A stretch of 59,957 nt of DNA, taken from the NCBI RefSeq assembly GCF_900104455.1, contig NZ_FNHB01000016.1:1-59957 (forward strand), in the 5' to 3' direction. Below, one piece after another: positions 1 to 7,607 of the stretch; the stretch's first letter is position 1; every line of letters begins with the position of its first letter. The position numbers and the translations under genes were made by a program. Below the pieces are notes generated by a model. That model worked only from the letters and a program-made list of their open reading frames with translations. It had not been told where the DNA came from and ran no database searches. This stretch comes from Dendrosporobacter quercicolus (GTDB lineage: Bacteria > Bacillota > Negativicutes > DSM-1736 > Dendrosporobacteraceae).

Positions 1-255
1 AGCGTTGGTTTTAATCAACTGATTGCTGGTACCGTCGTTGCCATAGACCAATATACTGTCGGTTGCGGCAGTTAAGTCGCGGACATCAAGATCGGTTGCA
101 GCGACTGTAACACTATCTGTGCTGGTATCAAGCGGCCTGATATTGGTGCGTCCGGTGTTATCAGTAAGTAAGGGGCGGACATTCGCACCGTCAAAGCCGT
201 ATAACTGACTTTTTAGCTGCGCAGGCTGATCTTGCAGGACCTTTAAATTAGGCAC
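1..255 (-). CDS. DUF6385-like surface protein, N-terminal part (runs off the window)
   Basis: The gene reads leftward and its 3' end lies outside the window, so only the first 85 codons are visible. The start is the GTG at 253-255, chosen because an AAGGAGG-type Shine-Dalgarno lies just upstream on this strand (complement of 265-271). The visible protein begins VPNLKVLQDQPAQLKSQ and continues with a YGFDGANVRPL stretch followed by Thr/Asp-rich segments such as TATDLDVRDLTAATDS. This style of short repeated beta-strand segments is what I associate with DUF6385-type proteins of Negativicutes. The divergent gene at 555 carries a related C-terminal region, so the two may belong to one cell-surface or spore-surface cluster. 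The family assignment is from memory of the pattern and is not certain. Confidence 0.5.
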   Translation of the reverse strand, partial: MPNLKVLQDQPAQLKSQLYGFDGANVRPLLTDNTGRTNIRPLDTSTDSVTVAATDLDVRDLTAATDSILVYGNDGTSNQLIKTNA

Positions 256-458
256 TTAATATTCCTCCTTTAAAATTAACATAATGCATTACAATATACT
301 TTATGCGTGCAGGTTTCATTTGGTTACCAAATGACGGTTAATAATTGGAATTCTGCAATCGTCTCAGATTTGGTCTGCATTGTGCGAAATTTCCGTTTGA
401 AAAATCTTTGCAATTTCATTCCATATTTCATGACGGAAAGTATCAGTAAGATCATAAA

Positions 459-500
459 ACAGCCTGACAGTCAGCGATATTTTGCTAACTGTCAGGCTGT
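459..500. terminator. Perfect 13-bp inverted repeat, terminator-like
   Basis: Arms 459-471 and 488-500 are perfectly complementary with a 16-nt loop. The right arm is followed by CTTTAT and the left arm is preceded by ATAAAA, so it could act weakly in both directions. It lies between two divergent genes, so it may be a leader hairpin of the gene at 555 rather than a classical terminator. The rest of 256-554 is AT-rich and holds no gene I can support. Confidence 0.4.
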
Positions 501-554
501 CTTTATGACAAAATCAATTAGGCGGGAATATGTTACTTATAGGAGGATTTGCTT

Positions 555-1433
555 ATGAGGACTATTTTTATAAAGCCGCCGCAACACAACGCCTTTTGGA
601 TTACAAAAGGCATATCGGGAAATTGCATGGTTTGCCAGCGTAAGCCGATACTCTTGTTTGGGCGGCAGGCAGGCAGGGTTTATCGCAGCTTACTGCAGTT
701 TGATCTCTCGCCGTTACCTCAGGGACTGATCATTTTAAGTGCAAGGCTTGCCTGTTACATAGGTTATGATGAATGCCCCGGACGGATAAAGACAATTGAT
801 GTGTACCAGATTATGTCCAGATATTCTTTAAAAAGAAAATTACGCCGTACGCCCATCTTAACCAATAGTCAACCAATAGACAGTAAGCAAACCGCCAGTG
901 GACCAGCGCAGGTGGTTTGCTTTGATACTACTTCATTAGTGCAGAACTGGTATAGTGGAGCAGCCGTAAATCTGGGAATACTCATTAAGGCTCATGATGA
1001 AACCTTGAACGAACTGACAGGACTGGTCAGCAGCAGGCATCCGGACTCCCAGCAATGGCCGTATTTGGAGATTGGTTATCAGGAGGCAGACGCGTCCCCG
1101 GGAAAATGCGCTTCGTCAACTCTTGAGCTTCAAAATAATGTAGTAAGTGCTGATGAATGGCAGCAAACGCCAGTTGTTAATATTTTGCGCTTTAATTACT
1201 CGTATATTGTTGTTAATACCGGCGCTCACGGGGCGATTGCCGTTTTGCAGCAGAGCGCCGACGGCCGCAGCTGGCAGGATGAAAGCGGTATATGCCGAAT
1301 TGCGGCCGGCCAGTCGGCGGCTTTGATTCCGGGGTTTATTGTAAAATACGCCAGGCTGTGCTATAAGTCGCAATTTGCCGGTGAAGCCACCGCCTTAACT
1401 ATATATTTACAAGGGCGAACGAGCGGGCGGTAA
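555..1433 (+). CDS. DNRLRE-type protein with DUF6385-like C-terminal domain
   Basis: A protein of 292 residues. The ATG at 555 is preferred over a TTG two codons earlier because AGGAGG at 541-546 sits 8 nt from the ATG but only 2 nt from the TTG. Residues about 30-165 contain short strand-rich motifs such as YRSLLQFDLSPLP and a later CFDTTSLVQNW, which resemble DNRLRE-type beta domains that link proteins on bacterial surfaces. The last 95 residues (from about VVSADEWQQTP) form a second strand-rich domain of the DUF6385 kind, ending in ALTIYLQGR. No signal peptide or membrane segment is visible, so export, if any, is by an unknown route; spore or sheath association is possible but unproven. 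It is divergent from the partial gene at 1-255 and followed by a small ORF at 1508. Confidence 0.55.
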   Translation: MRTIFIKPPQHNAFWITKGISGNCMVCQRKPILLFGRQAGRVYRSLLQFDLSPLPQGLIILSARLACYIGYDECPGRIKTIDVYQIMSRYSLKRKLRRTPILTNSQPIDSKQTASGPAQVVCFDTTSLVQNWYSGAAVNLGILIKAHDETLNELTGLVSSRHPDSQQWPYLEIGYQEADASPGKCASSTLELQNNVVSADEWQQTPVVNILRFNYSYIVVNTGAHGAIAVLQQSADGRSWQDESGICRIAAGQSAALIPGFIVKYARLCYKSQFAGEATALTIYLQGRTSGR

Positions 1434-1507
1434 AGGTACAACATTTTCCATCGCTCAGCAGACTTTTTTTGCTATTTTGTGGTTAGACTAATTTTGAGGT
1501 GATGATG

Positions 1508-1666
1508 ATGGACAAACTGCGCAGCTTGCTGGACAATACGATGTCCGATGTTTCTGAACGGGAGCAAATCTGCTGTCGTGACAATGCACCTGACGATCAG
1601 GATTTGGCGTTTCCGCCGGTTGCAGCTCCTAATCCACCCCAAAAGAATGAAAAAAAAGCAAAGTAA
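1508..1666 (+). CDS. Small hypothetical protein (52 aa)
   Basis: An ORF of 52 codons beginning MDKLRSLLDNTMSDV and ending in a Lys-rich tail (KNEKKAK). Three consecutive ATGs lie at 1502, 1505 and 1508; GAGGT at 1496-1500 gives normal spacing only for the last, so 1508 is chosen. The middle contains a Cys-Cys pair (EQICCRDN) and a Pro-rich segment. A strong hairpin terminator begins 5 nt after the stop, which supports this being a real gene end. No family is recognised. It may be cotranscribed with the DNRLRE-type gene, whose stop is 72 nt upstream. Confidence 0.55.
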   Translation: MDKLRSLLDNTMSDVSEREQICCRDNAPDDQDLAFPPVAAPNPPQKNEKKAK

Positions 1667-1670
1667 GTTG

Positions 1671-1707
1671 TATACAAAAGGACGGCAAAAAGCCGTCCTT
1701 TTGTATA
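1671..1707. terminator. Bidirectional Rho-independent terminator
   Basis: Arms 1671-1686 and 1692-1707 form a perfect 16-bp stem with a 5-nt A-rich loop. T-rich flanks on both strands suit termination of the 52-aa gene from the left and of the hemerythrin gene from the right. Confidence 0.85.
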
Positions 1708-1726
1708 ACAACTGATGAATGCGGTA

Positions 1727-2116
1727 CTAGCCGGCGATGAGTTTGTCTTTTTTCAGTATATGGTCATCAATCCAGTTAATCACGAATTCAAGAATGCCTA
1801 ATAACGCTTTATCCTGGTTCCGGTCAAGATTATTCAGATCAATATTGTTTATTTTCTCAATAAAAGCAACATGTTCAACTTTATGGGAAAGAAATTTTTT
1901 ATACCCAACGCTTAGCATATATTCTTCCTCCGAGTTGAAATGATAGATCGTATAGTCTTTGAGTTCTTCTAAAATAGCAATAATCTCGTCGTATTTATCA
2001 ATGTAGAGATCGTTTTTTAACAGAGTTAGCGCTGATCCGGCAATTTCAAGCAGTTTTTTATGCTGATCGTCAATTTGTGTTATCCCTGTTTCGTAATCTT
2101 TTTTCCAGTTTATCAC
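1727..2116 (-). CDS. Bacteriohemerythrin
   Basis: A 129-residue single-domain hemerythrin, which binds O2 at a non-haem di-iron site in the cytoplasm. The expected ligands are visible in order: the DDQHKKLLE motif near residue 19, the HFNSEEEYM motif near 60 (His plus Glu), HKVEHVAF near 78 (two His) and WIDDHILKKD near the end (His plus Asp). The length is typical. The start is a GTG at 2114-2116 with AAAGGAGG upstream on the same strand. In anaerobes such proteins are usually taken to scavenge or sense oxygen. It is a single gene with its own terminator and has an inverted repeat in its upstream region. Confidence 0.9.
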   Translation of the reverse strand: MINWKKDYETGITQIDDQHKKLLEIAGSALTLLKNDLYIDKYDEIIAILEELKDYTIYHFNSEEEYMLSVGYKKFLSHKVEHVAFIEKINNIDLNNLDRNQDKALLGILEFVINWIDDHILKKDKLIAG

Positions 2117-2157
2117 TGGGATTGGCCTCCTTTATACGTCGAAGTTAGCTCTGGCAG

Positions 2158-2180
2158 GCGGTATTGATGTCTTATACCGC
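2158..2180. promoter_or_regulatory. Inverted repeat upstream of hemerythrin, possible operator
   Basis: GCGGTAT at 2158-2164 and ATACCGC at 2174-2180 are perfectly complementary around a 9-nt spacer. They lie about 40-65 nt upstream of the hemerythrin start. It could be an operator or a small leader hairpin; no known regulator motif is recognised. Nothing else is evident in 2117-2350. Confidence 0.25.
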
Positions 2181-2352
2181 TGATCATGATAAGCCGTATT
2201 AAGTACTAATAATTCCATTATACCAATATTGATTTTTTCTTCAACCCCCAATGACAATTCAGCAGACAATTTTAATCTGTATTAGACAATACGCAGGGCA
2301 ACTGCTAAAATGTGATTATGAGATATTGAAAGGGGCCCAGTCTGTTATATGA

Positions 2353-2649
2353 TACAATACTGATCTGCGAAGATTTTTTCTGTTGGTAGCAGGCAGCAAT
2401 CTTGATGGAACCAGAGCTGAAAAAAATGCAGTTATTGCGTTTGTGCGCTCTGAACTGCCTGAGACCGATCCGGCGGGGATGATCATGGTGGGAGACCGCA
2501 AGTACGATGTGCTGGGGGCGAAAAACAACAAAATTGCGGCGGCGGCAATTGGTTATGGCTATGGCAGTCAGGCTGAACTTAAGGCAGCTGAACCTGACTA
2601 TCTATTGGCAACCGTTCAGGAACTACACCGTTTTCTGCAAGAGAATTGA
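2353..2649 (+). pseudogene. N-terminally truncated HAD-family phosphoglycolate phosphatase-like gene
   Basis: The open frame begins directly after a TGA at 2350 and encodes only the C-terminal part of a Gph/PGP-type HAD phosphatase. Visible family motifs are VAGSNLDGTRAEK (the HAD motif III Lys region) and MVGDRKYDVLGAKNN (motif IV, Gly-Asp followed by Asp), then YGYGSQAELKAAEPDY. The N-terminal catalytic DxDGT motif and the cap domain, about 110 residues, are missing and not found upstream. Codons just before the match still look coding (DLRRFFLLVAGS), suggesting a deletion that removed the 5' half. The first usable start would be the TTG at 2383, without a convincing Shine-Dalgarno. Without the nucleophile it cannot be an active phosphatase. 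Confidence 0.6.
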
Positions 2650-2741
2650 TTCCTTTCGGGCAATGGGAATGACAGGCATACTTACCGGACTAGGCTGCGA
2701 CTGGTCCGCTTCAATGCTATATAAGTTGGCGGAGGATTTGT

Positions 2742-3503
2742 ATGGACATTTTTGCAAAACTCAAAATTTTAGTGGAACAAGCCTGTTCCGCCGACCTGAT
2801 TACCGTTATTGCCGCCCCCGGACAGCAAGCCTCGGCTGTGGGGCAAATGCTGGCTGTTCCCGCAGGGCAGGCGCAGGTTGGACTGCTTGTTGACGCAGCC
2901 TTTACGGCGGGGGTGATACAGTACATTCAGACCCTGACATGGACAGCCCCGTGTTTAATTGAATTTGAACATGAAGGGCGTTATCAGTTATTCTGGGATA
3001 AACTGAGCGGCAGCCGTTGCGCGTTAGTGCTGGGCGCCGGGCATATCAGTCAGCCGGTAGTGGAATTGCTGGCTATGCTTGACTATAAAGTCACAGTAGT
3101 GGATGATCGTCCTGAGTTTGCCAATTGCGCCCGTTTCCCTCAGGCAGAGGTAATTTGCCGAAGCTTTGACCGGGTCATTGCAGAGCTGGCGTTAGAAAGC
3201 TACGCTGCCGTTATCATTGTTACGCGGGGCCATCGCTATGATTTGGATTGTTTAAGAGCAGCTCTGCCGCGCGCTGCCGGCTATATCGGCATGATTGGCA
3301 GCCGGCGGCGGGTTCGTTTGGTATTAAATATGCTGGCTGAGGAAGGCCTGGCTGAAGAACTGCTTCGCAGGCTGAAATCGCCGATCGGCCTGGATATTGG
3401 CGCGCAGAGTCCTGCCGAAATTGCTGTCAGTATTGCGGCCGAGATTATCGCAGCAGAGCGCGGCGGCAGCTGCCGGCCGTTAAGCAGCAAACAGGAGTGG
3501 TGA
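2742..3503 (+). CDS. XdhC-like protein, Rossmann domain half
   Basis: A 253-residue XdhC/CoxF-family protein. XdhC proteins help deliver or sulfurate molybdenum cofactor for xanthine-dehydrogenase-type hydroxylases. The N-terminal 95 residues are poorly conserved. The C-terminal half is the family Rossmann domain, with VLGAGHISQPV near 97, VVDDRPEFAN near 118, VTRGHRYDLD near 160 and YIGMIGSRRRV near 180. GGAGG at 2731-2735 fits the ATG at 2742. It is followed one base after its stop by a second gene holding the other canonical XdhC domain, so the usual two-domain protein is split here and the halves are in reverse order. No molybdenum hydroxylase gene lies in the window. Confidence 0.8.
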   Translation: MDIFAKLKILVEQACSADLITVIAAPGQQASAVGQMLAVPAGQAQVGLLVDAAFTAGVIQYIQTLTWTAPCLIEFEHEGRYQLFWDKLSGSRCALVLGAGHISQPVVELLAMLDYKVTVVDDRPEFANCARFPQAEVICRSFDRVIAELALESYAAVIIVTRGHRYDLDCLRAALPRAAGYIGMIGSRRRVRLVLNMLAEEGLAEELLRRLKSPIGLDIGAQSPAEIAVSIAAEIIAAERGGSCRPLSSKQEW

Positions 3504-3504
3504 G

Positions 3505-3816
3505 ATGGAAATAAGTATCCTTGAAGCTATTTGCCGTAACCGGCAGCAGGGCCTTAAGGCAGCTCTGGTTACCATCATTGACACACGGGGATCTACGCCC
3601 CGTAAAGCGGGCAGTAAAATGCTGGTGCAGCCTGACGGAAGGATTACCGGAACGATTGGCGGCGGCTGCGCCGAGGCTGAGGTCCGGCTGCAGGCGTTGC
3701 ATGCAATTGACGCCGGGCAGTCGTTTGTCTATCAGGTTAATATGCTCAACGATGCGGCCGCCGATGAAGGAATGGTATGCGGCGGTGTTATGGAGGTTTT
3801 CATCCAGGTTGTATAA
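3505..3816 (+). CDS. XdhC/CoxI-family protein, N-terminal domain only
   Basis: A 103-residue protein made only of the XdhC/CoxI N-terminal domain. Diagnostic motifs are IIDTRGSTPRKAGSKM near residue 26, GTIGGGCAEAEV near 50 and GMVCGGVMEVFIQ at the end, whose conserved Cys is thought to take part in sulfur transfer to molybdenum cofactor. AGGAG at 3492-3496 precedes the ATG. It overlaps nothing but starts 1 nt after the Rossmann-domain gene, so the two are almost certainly translated together and probably form a complex equivalent to one full-length XdhC. Confidence 0.8.
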   Translation: MEISILEAICRNRQQGLKAALVTIIDTRGSTPRKAGSKMLVQPDGRITGTIGGGCAEAEVRLQALHAIDAGQSFVYQVNMLNDAAADEGMVCGGVMEVFIQVV

Positions 3817-3850
3817 GAAAATGCAAACAGGAAACTGCTTGCATTTTCTT
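3815..3850 (+). terminator. Terminator after the XdhC pair
   Basis: Arms 3815-3826 and 3839-3850 form a perfect 12-bp stem whose left arm overlaps the stop codon of the upstream gene. The 3' arm ends TTTTCTT. The following stretch to 4068 holds no supported gene. A 19-codon ORF at 3923-3982 (MTAAGIFAASRS) lacks a clear ribosome site. Confidence 0.7.
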
Positions 3851-4081
3851 AACGCCCTGTAGGTAAATTTCTGATACTGAACTGTTTGCTCCCGGAATTT
3901 TTCTTCAAGGGGAACAGCGGAACATGACTGCGGCAGGTATCTTTGCGGCGAGCAGGAGTTTGGGCTTTTTTGTTGAACGGTAATATTGATATAGTCGGTA
4001 TTCTGTTAGAAACCGAACTTGACATAGCGGCAGGTTATATTCGACTTATATCCTTAAGGAATAAGAGCGGAGGGTATGAAG

Positions 4082-4660
4082 ATGGAAAAACGTATTCAGC
4101 ATAAGTCTAAGGTTAGAAAAATGGCGGTTGTCGGGATGTTGTCGGCGATCTGCGTAATCCTGGGGCTAACAGGCTATGGATTTATCCCGCTGCCTATGGC
4201 AAAAGCTACGATTATGCATATTCCGGTGATTATCGGGGCTTTGCTGGAAGGCCCGGCCGTTGGCCTGCTGATAGGGTTAATCTTTGGTTTGTTTAGTATT
4301 TTTCAGAATATGGCAGCCCCTAATTTGTTGTCATTTGCCTTTATTAATCCCTTGGTTTCAGTATTGCCAAGGGTATTGATTGCTTTAACAGCGTATTATT
4401 CCTACCGGCTGCTGTCAGGGCGGCGGGAGTTTGTTGCGATTGGCTTGGGTGCGGCAATTGGTTCCCTGACCAATACCATTGGCGTTTTGGGCATGATTTA
4501 TCTGCTGTATGCGGCTGATTTCGCAGCCGCCCGCGGGATCAATCCGGATACCGTATTCAATGTAATTGCCAGTATTGCCGTGATGAACGGCCTGCCGGAG
4601 GCTTTGGTTTCAGTGTTAATTACCATCCCGGTGGTGGTTGCGGTCAGAAAGGTAAAATAG
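4082..4660 (+). CDS. ECF transporter S component (substrate-binding membrane subunit)
   Basis: A 192-residue integral membrane protein of the energy-coupling-factor S-component type, which captures a vitamin or related small substrate and docks to a shared EcfAA'T module. About six hydrophobic segments are visible. The N-terminal region carries the AxxxA-like helix (KMAVVGMLSAICVILGL) that contacts EcfT, followed by a PLPMAKATIMHIPVII loop typical of the family. The ATG at 4082 is favoured over 4076 because GGAGGG at 4069-4074 is 7 nt from the former and 1 nt from the latter. The substrate cannot be read from sequence; no energising EcfAT genes are nearby, so it should use a remote module. 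It is monocistronic with a terminator. Confidence 0.8.
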   Translation: MEKRIQHKSKVRKMAVVGMLSAICVILGLTGYGFIPLPMAKATIMHIPVIIGALLEGPAVGLLIGLIFGLFSIFQNMAAPNLLSFAFINPLVSVLPRVLIALTAYYSYRLLSGRREFVAIGLGAAIGSLTNTIGVLGMIYLLYAADFAAARGINPDTVFNVIASIAVMNGLPEALVSVLITIPVVVAVRKVK

Positions 4661-4721
4661 AATGCGGCTATTCCGCTCCTGCATGGGCAGTCCGCCAGCC
4701 AGCCTTCTGCAGGCAGTCCAA

Positions 4722-4765
4722 AAAAATCAGCTGTCTCAACAGGGAGACAGCTGATTTTTGTTTTA
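4722..4765 (+). terminator. Terminator after the ECF S-component gene
   Basis: Arms 4722-4737 and 4744-4759 make a perfect 16-bp stem with a 6-nt loop, followed by GTTTT. Confidence 0.85.
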
Positions 4766-4869
4766 ATAACCAAATGTACGGCCTGTCTGACAATAACAGG
4801 TATAATTTGGCAGAACGTTGCGTATAATATACCGTTAAGGCTGCCGCTCCAGTACTGCACCACCCTGAA

Positions 4870-4985
4870 GTTCAGCTACGGCCGGTTTCCGTAAGCGCCG
4901 CCAGTTGGCATACGCCGGTATGCCTCGATTCCGCGGCCTTGTCTTGCGGGAATTCGTCCGCCATCAGCCCGCAGTTTCAAGATTG
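4870..4985. repeat. Intergenic repeat copy A (homologous to 21843-21960)
   Basis: The core at 4898-4985 matches 21872-21959 at roughly three quarters of positions by eye, with two single-base indels. Shared blocks include GGCATACG, GCCTC, ATTCC, GTCTT and GCAGTTTCAAGA. Similarity fades to the left but a short GCTACG block persists. The right end runs into the 3' end of the DUF4127 gene and supplies its last codons (LETAG) and stop. Confidence 0.65.
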
Positions 4986-6670
4986 TCGCAGTACAAGTTC
5001 TGAAAATCATGGGTAATGCTGCGATTTTCCATCCGGTGGAAATCCGGCGTTTCATGGCTGGCGCACTCGGCCGGCAATTGAAAACGACTTTCCTTTGTGG
5101 GGATTGTTCCTACAGGTGGTTTGATTTCTACGGTGATTTCAAACATCCGGTGCCAGGGGAAGACTGCCTGAACGGCAACAGGATCCAGCCAGAGGTATTG
5201 CCGGGTAAACTTTTGCAGGCGCTCGTTGAGCTCTGGCAGCAGCTCAGGCTCCAGGTAGGCGATGTATTCGGGGTTGGCATAGTTTGGGACGATCCTATTC
5301 CGGTAAAGGTCTTTTCTGATATTAGCCTGATAGGCCCAGTCGTCGAGGTAGCGGATTGCCAGCAGCAGCTGGCGCGTTTTTGCATTCATGCCGCGGGCCA
5401 GCATGCCCTGCGCCACACTGTAGCCCATGGTATTACTGGCCGTATTCCAGCCGGAATAAGCGCTAAGCCGGTCCAGCAAATGCTGCTGGTGAAAGGCGTT
5501 TAATAAGGAGTTGTCAGACCCGTTGTCAAAGGCAATATCGGCAACCGCCACCGGAATGCCCTGGTTTAACCACTCGCCGATATCAGCGGCAAATTGGCGG
5601 GTGTATAGGTTATCCATTGCAAAGTTTTCAAATACTTCAGCTTCGGCTGTCTTGCCGTTTAATGGAGTGTTGACGGCCAGGATTAAATCAGGAGCGGCTG
5701 ATTTGTCCGCCGGCCTGCCGCCGGCAGCCAGGATATGGTCGCGAATGGTTTGGTCAATTGGCTGGTCTTCATAACCGGCAGTTGTTGCTCCGCCTTTGCC
5801 AAGGGTATAATGAACGGCCACCGCCGGTTTTTGCCCGGTAAGCTCGTTATAAGCCCTGGCTAGCAGAAGGATGCCCAGTTGGTCGGCTCCGGGGAAAGCC
5901 AGATATTGGTTGTCCGCCAGTCCGCGGGTAAACTTGGTAAGCCAGCGGGCTTCACGGTGAGACTGGGAAAAAGGGGCGGTGTCGTCCCGGCCAATAATGA
6001 GATAATCAAACAAACCGTTGCGGGCCAAATCTACGAGCCGGGTATTAAGCTGGAAATTCTTTTCTCTGCGTTCCAGCCAGTCGGCCAGATATTCCGTCGG
6101 AATGGCTGCTTCCAGTGTGGCCATGGTTGTCCGTTCAACCGGCGTCAAGGCCTGAATTTCCCCTTTGTCTCTTAAGGCTGTCAGCTGGAAAATTTCCCGG
6201 CCGTAATGCTCATAATAAAGCGGTTCGACAACTGCCGAATCGGTTTGCGGCGATCGCATCAGCGTACTGAAAACATAAATAGGCATGTCGGGATATGCCT
6301 TACGCAAGGTGTTGTAATTTTGTAAGCGCCAGCCGAGCTCGAGGCGGCTAAAGCTGTGTATGCGGGAATCCACCAGACTGCCATACAACAATGCGTCATT
6401 TGACAATACTAAGGCATCCGCCGAGGCGGCATTGGCTTGTACCCACTCCCATAACCGCTCAGGATTGCCATTGCGGTTGCGGCCGCCAAGATAATCAACC
6501 GGCGGCGTTAAAATTGTCCAATCCACCGCTTTGACGGTGTCTGCCGCATAATCCAGTGATACCGGCCGGTCATCCAGTGGTACATACAGGATGGTTTTAG
6601 CCCACGCAGGAGGCAATATCAAGGCCCAGGCAAGACTGAAAACTACAAGTTTTAACCAAAGAAACTTCAT
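4964..6670 (-). CDS. Exported DUF4127 family protein
   Basis: A 568-residue protein with a clear signal peptide (Lys then a hydrophobic core, LVVFSLAWALILPPAWA, cleavage near residue 24). The mature part has the hallmarks of DUF4127: ILYVPLDDRPVSLDY at its start, VLSNDALLYGSLVDSR near residue 90, IIGRDDTAPFSQSHRE near 225 and GADQLGILLLAR near 260. The function of this family is not established; the conserved acidic and His residues suggest a metal-dependent enzyme acting outside the cytoplasm. AAGGGGG lies just upstream of the ATG. The extreme C-terminus (NLETAG) is encoded by the intergenic repeat at 4870-4985, so the native end may have been altered by that element. It stands alone, divergent from the cobalamin-riboswitch operon. 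Confidence 0.8.
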   Translation of the reverse strand: MKFLWLKLVVFSLAWALILPPAWAKTILYVPLDDRPVSLDYAADTVKAVDWTILTPPVDYLGGRNRNGNPERLWEWVQANAASADALVLSNDALLYGSLVDSRIHSFSRLELGWRLQNYNTLRKAYPDMPIYVFSTLMRSPQTDSAVVEPLYYEHYGREIFQLTALRDKGEIQALTPVERTTMATLEAAIPTEYLADWLERREKNFQLNTRLVDLARNGLFDYLIIGRDDTAPFSQSHREARWLTKFTRGLADNQYLAFPGADQLGILLLARAYNELTGQKPAVAVHYTLGKGGATTAGYEDQPIDQTIRDHILAAGGRPADKSAAPDLILAVNTPLNGKTAEAEVFENFAMDNLYTRQFAADIGEWLNQGIPVAVADIAFDNGSDNSLLNAFHQQHLLDRLSAYSGWNTASNTMGYSVAQGMLARGMNAKTRQLLLAIRYLDDWAYQANIRKDLYRNRIVPNYANPEYIAYLEPELLPELNERLQKFTRQYLWLDPVAVQAVFPWHRMFEITVEIKPPVGTIPTKESRFQLPAECASHETPDFHRMENRSITHDFQNLYCDNLETAG

Positions 6671-6880
6671 TTTTCCCCCTTCTTAACTGTGGCAATATTT
6701 GTATAAAAATGGCCTCAATAATTGTCTTATTTACTATATCACATTTCCGTATTTTAAAGAATAATGTCGAAAATAATCTTTATGCAGCTTCGTCTGTTTT
6801 GTTGCAAAGCAGACGAAAAAAGGTTAATTATTTTAATAATAAAAATATTATAATAATTTAAATTATTTGTCTTATTTATA

Positions 6881-6909
6881 TTGACAAATTAGGATTTGAT
6901 GTGTAATAC
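6881..6909 (+). promoter_or_regulatory. Sigma-A promoter for the riboswitch-controlled operon
   Basis: TTGACA at 6881-6886, a 17-nt spacer and TAATAC at 6904-6909 give a near-consensus promoter. Transcription would start near 6916, just upstream of the first cobalamin-riboswitch unit, giving a leader of about 850 nt before the first gene at 7763. The surrounding 6690-6880 is very AT-rich with no gene. Confidence 0.7.
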
Positions 6910-6928
6910 TTAGCGTGTAAGGTGTTTT

Positions 6929-7070
6929 GTGAAAAATTTCATAATGTCCAGAATAGGTATCCTTTCGTGCTTAAGCGGGAAGACAGGTAGAAAAGCCAGC
7001 GCGCTTCGCCAATGGATATCCGGGGGCCAAAGGCCGCCAGAAAAATTGTCTGTTCGACAATTACCGCTAG
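6929..7070 (+). promoter_or_regulatory. Cobalamin-riboswitch-like unit 1 (decayed or shortened)
   Basis: This unit keeps recognisable cobalamin aptamer pieces in order: AATAGGTATCC (6952-6962), a GGGAAGACAGGT block near 6977, AAAAGCCAGCGCGC near 6991, ATCCGGGGGCC near 7018 and GCCAGAAAAATTGTCTG in place of the B12 box near 7036-7052. The central arms between the GCGC block and the CCGGG block are much shorter than in unit 3. It opens with GTGAAAAATTTCATAATG, which recurs at the start of unit 2, and closes with TGTTCGACAATTACCG (7051-7066), which recurs in units 2 and 3. A following hairpin (7084-7090 with 7112-7118) has no U-tract. Confidence 0.6.
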
Positions 7071-7120
7071 TATCTGAGTCAGCAGCTGGCGGATTAGCAA
7101 CCGGGCAGATTGCCAGCTAT

Positions 7121-7280
7121 GTGAAAAAATTCATAATATCGGCGACAGGCGATTTTAGGCTAATAGGGAAGGGCGGTGCGTTTCCCCCGCATGGCTTAAA
7201 AATCTGCAGTAACGACACCGGAGAAATCGGGGGGAGTTACAGATTTTGGTCAAATTCCTGTTGGACAATTACCGTTTGAT
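7121..7280 (+). promoter_or_regulatory. Cobalamin-riboswitch-like unit 2 (decayed)
   Basis: The unit opens GTGAAAAAATTCATAATA, matching unit 1. It retains AGGCTAATAGGGAA near 7157-7170, a CGGTG block near 7173, CCCCCGC near 7184, CACCGGAGAAATCGGGG near 7215 (matching CACTGGAGAGATCCGGG of unit 3) and TGTTGGACAATTACCG at 7259-7274. The B12-box position reads TCAAATTCCTGTT, so the box is badly degraded and ligand binding is doubtful. A perfect hairpin follows (7285-7291 with 7296-7302) without a U-tract. Confidence 0.55.
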
Positions 7281-7324
7281 CTGTAAGCCAGCAAACTGGC
7301 TTGGGATAAGTTATAGCAGCATTT

Positions 7325-7511
7325 TTGCAAAAAATTTTATACCATTCGGAATAGGTGCCTTTAGGGCTTAATAGAGAAGACCGGTGAAAAGCCGGCGCGG
7401 TCCCGCCGCTGTATAGTTGAAGAATCTGCAACAACGTCACTGGAGAGATCCGGGAAGGCGCAGAGTTTTGATGAAGCTAAGCCAGAAGAACTGCCTGTTC
7501 GACAATCACCG
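7325..7511 (+). promoter_or_regulatory. Cobalamin riboswitch, intact aptamer (unit 3)
   Basis: All main conserved blocks of the cobalamin (B12) aptamer are present in order: ATAGGTGCC at 7351-7359, TTAATAGAGAAG near 7368, CCGGTGAAAAGCCGGCGC near 7381, GGTCCCGCCGCTGTA near 7398, CACTGGAGAGATCCGGGAAG near 7438 and the B12 box GCCAGAAGAACTGCC at 7481-7495. This is a standard AdoCbl-type element. It is followed by TGTTCGACAATCACCG (7496-7511), shared with the two upstream units, and by an intrinsic terminator at 7608. The element controls the operon starting at 7763, and such arrangements normally shut expression off when cobalamin is plentiful. Confidence 0.9.
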
Positions 7512-7607
7512 TTTGACCTGCGAGCGATGGGGAGGAGATTACCGGAAAGATTCAAAATTTTCAGGCTTATTTGCCGTGGGAATTTTGAGGTTCCTGTAAT
7601 AAAAATG

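Noticed and set aside
2663-2741. Short frame beginning MGMTGILTGLGCDWS before the XdhC gene
   Set aside because: No ribosome site; it overlaps the XdhC gene in another frame and matches no family I know.
3923-3982. 19-codon frame MTAAGIFAASRS upstream of the ECF S component, considered as a leader peptide or riboswitch part
   Set aside because: No convincing Shine-Dalgarno or known aptamer motif (TPP, THF, FMN, cobalamin) could be seen in 3851-4075.
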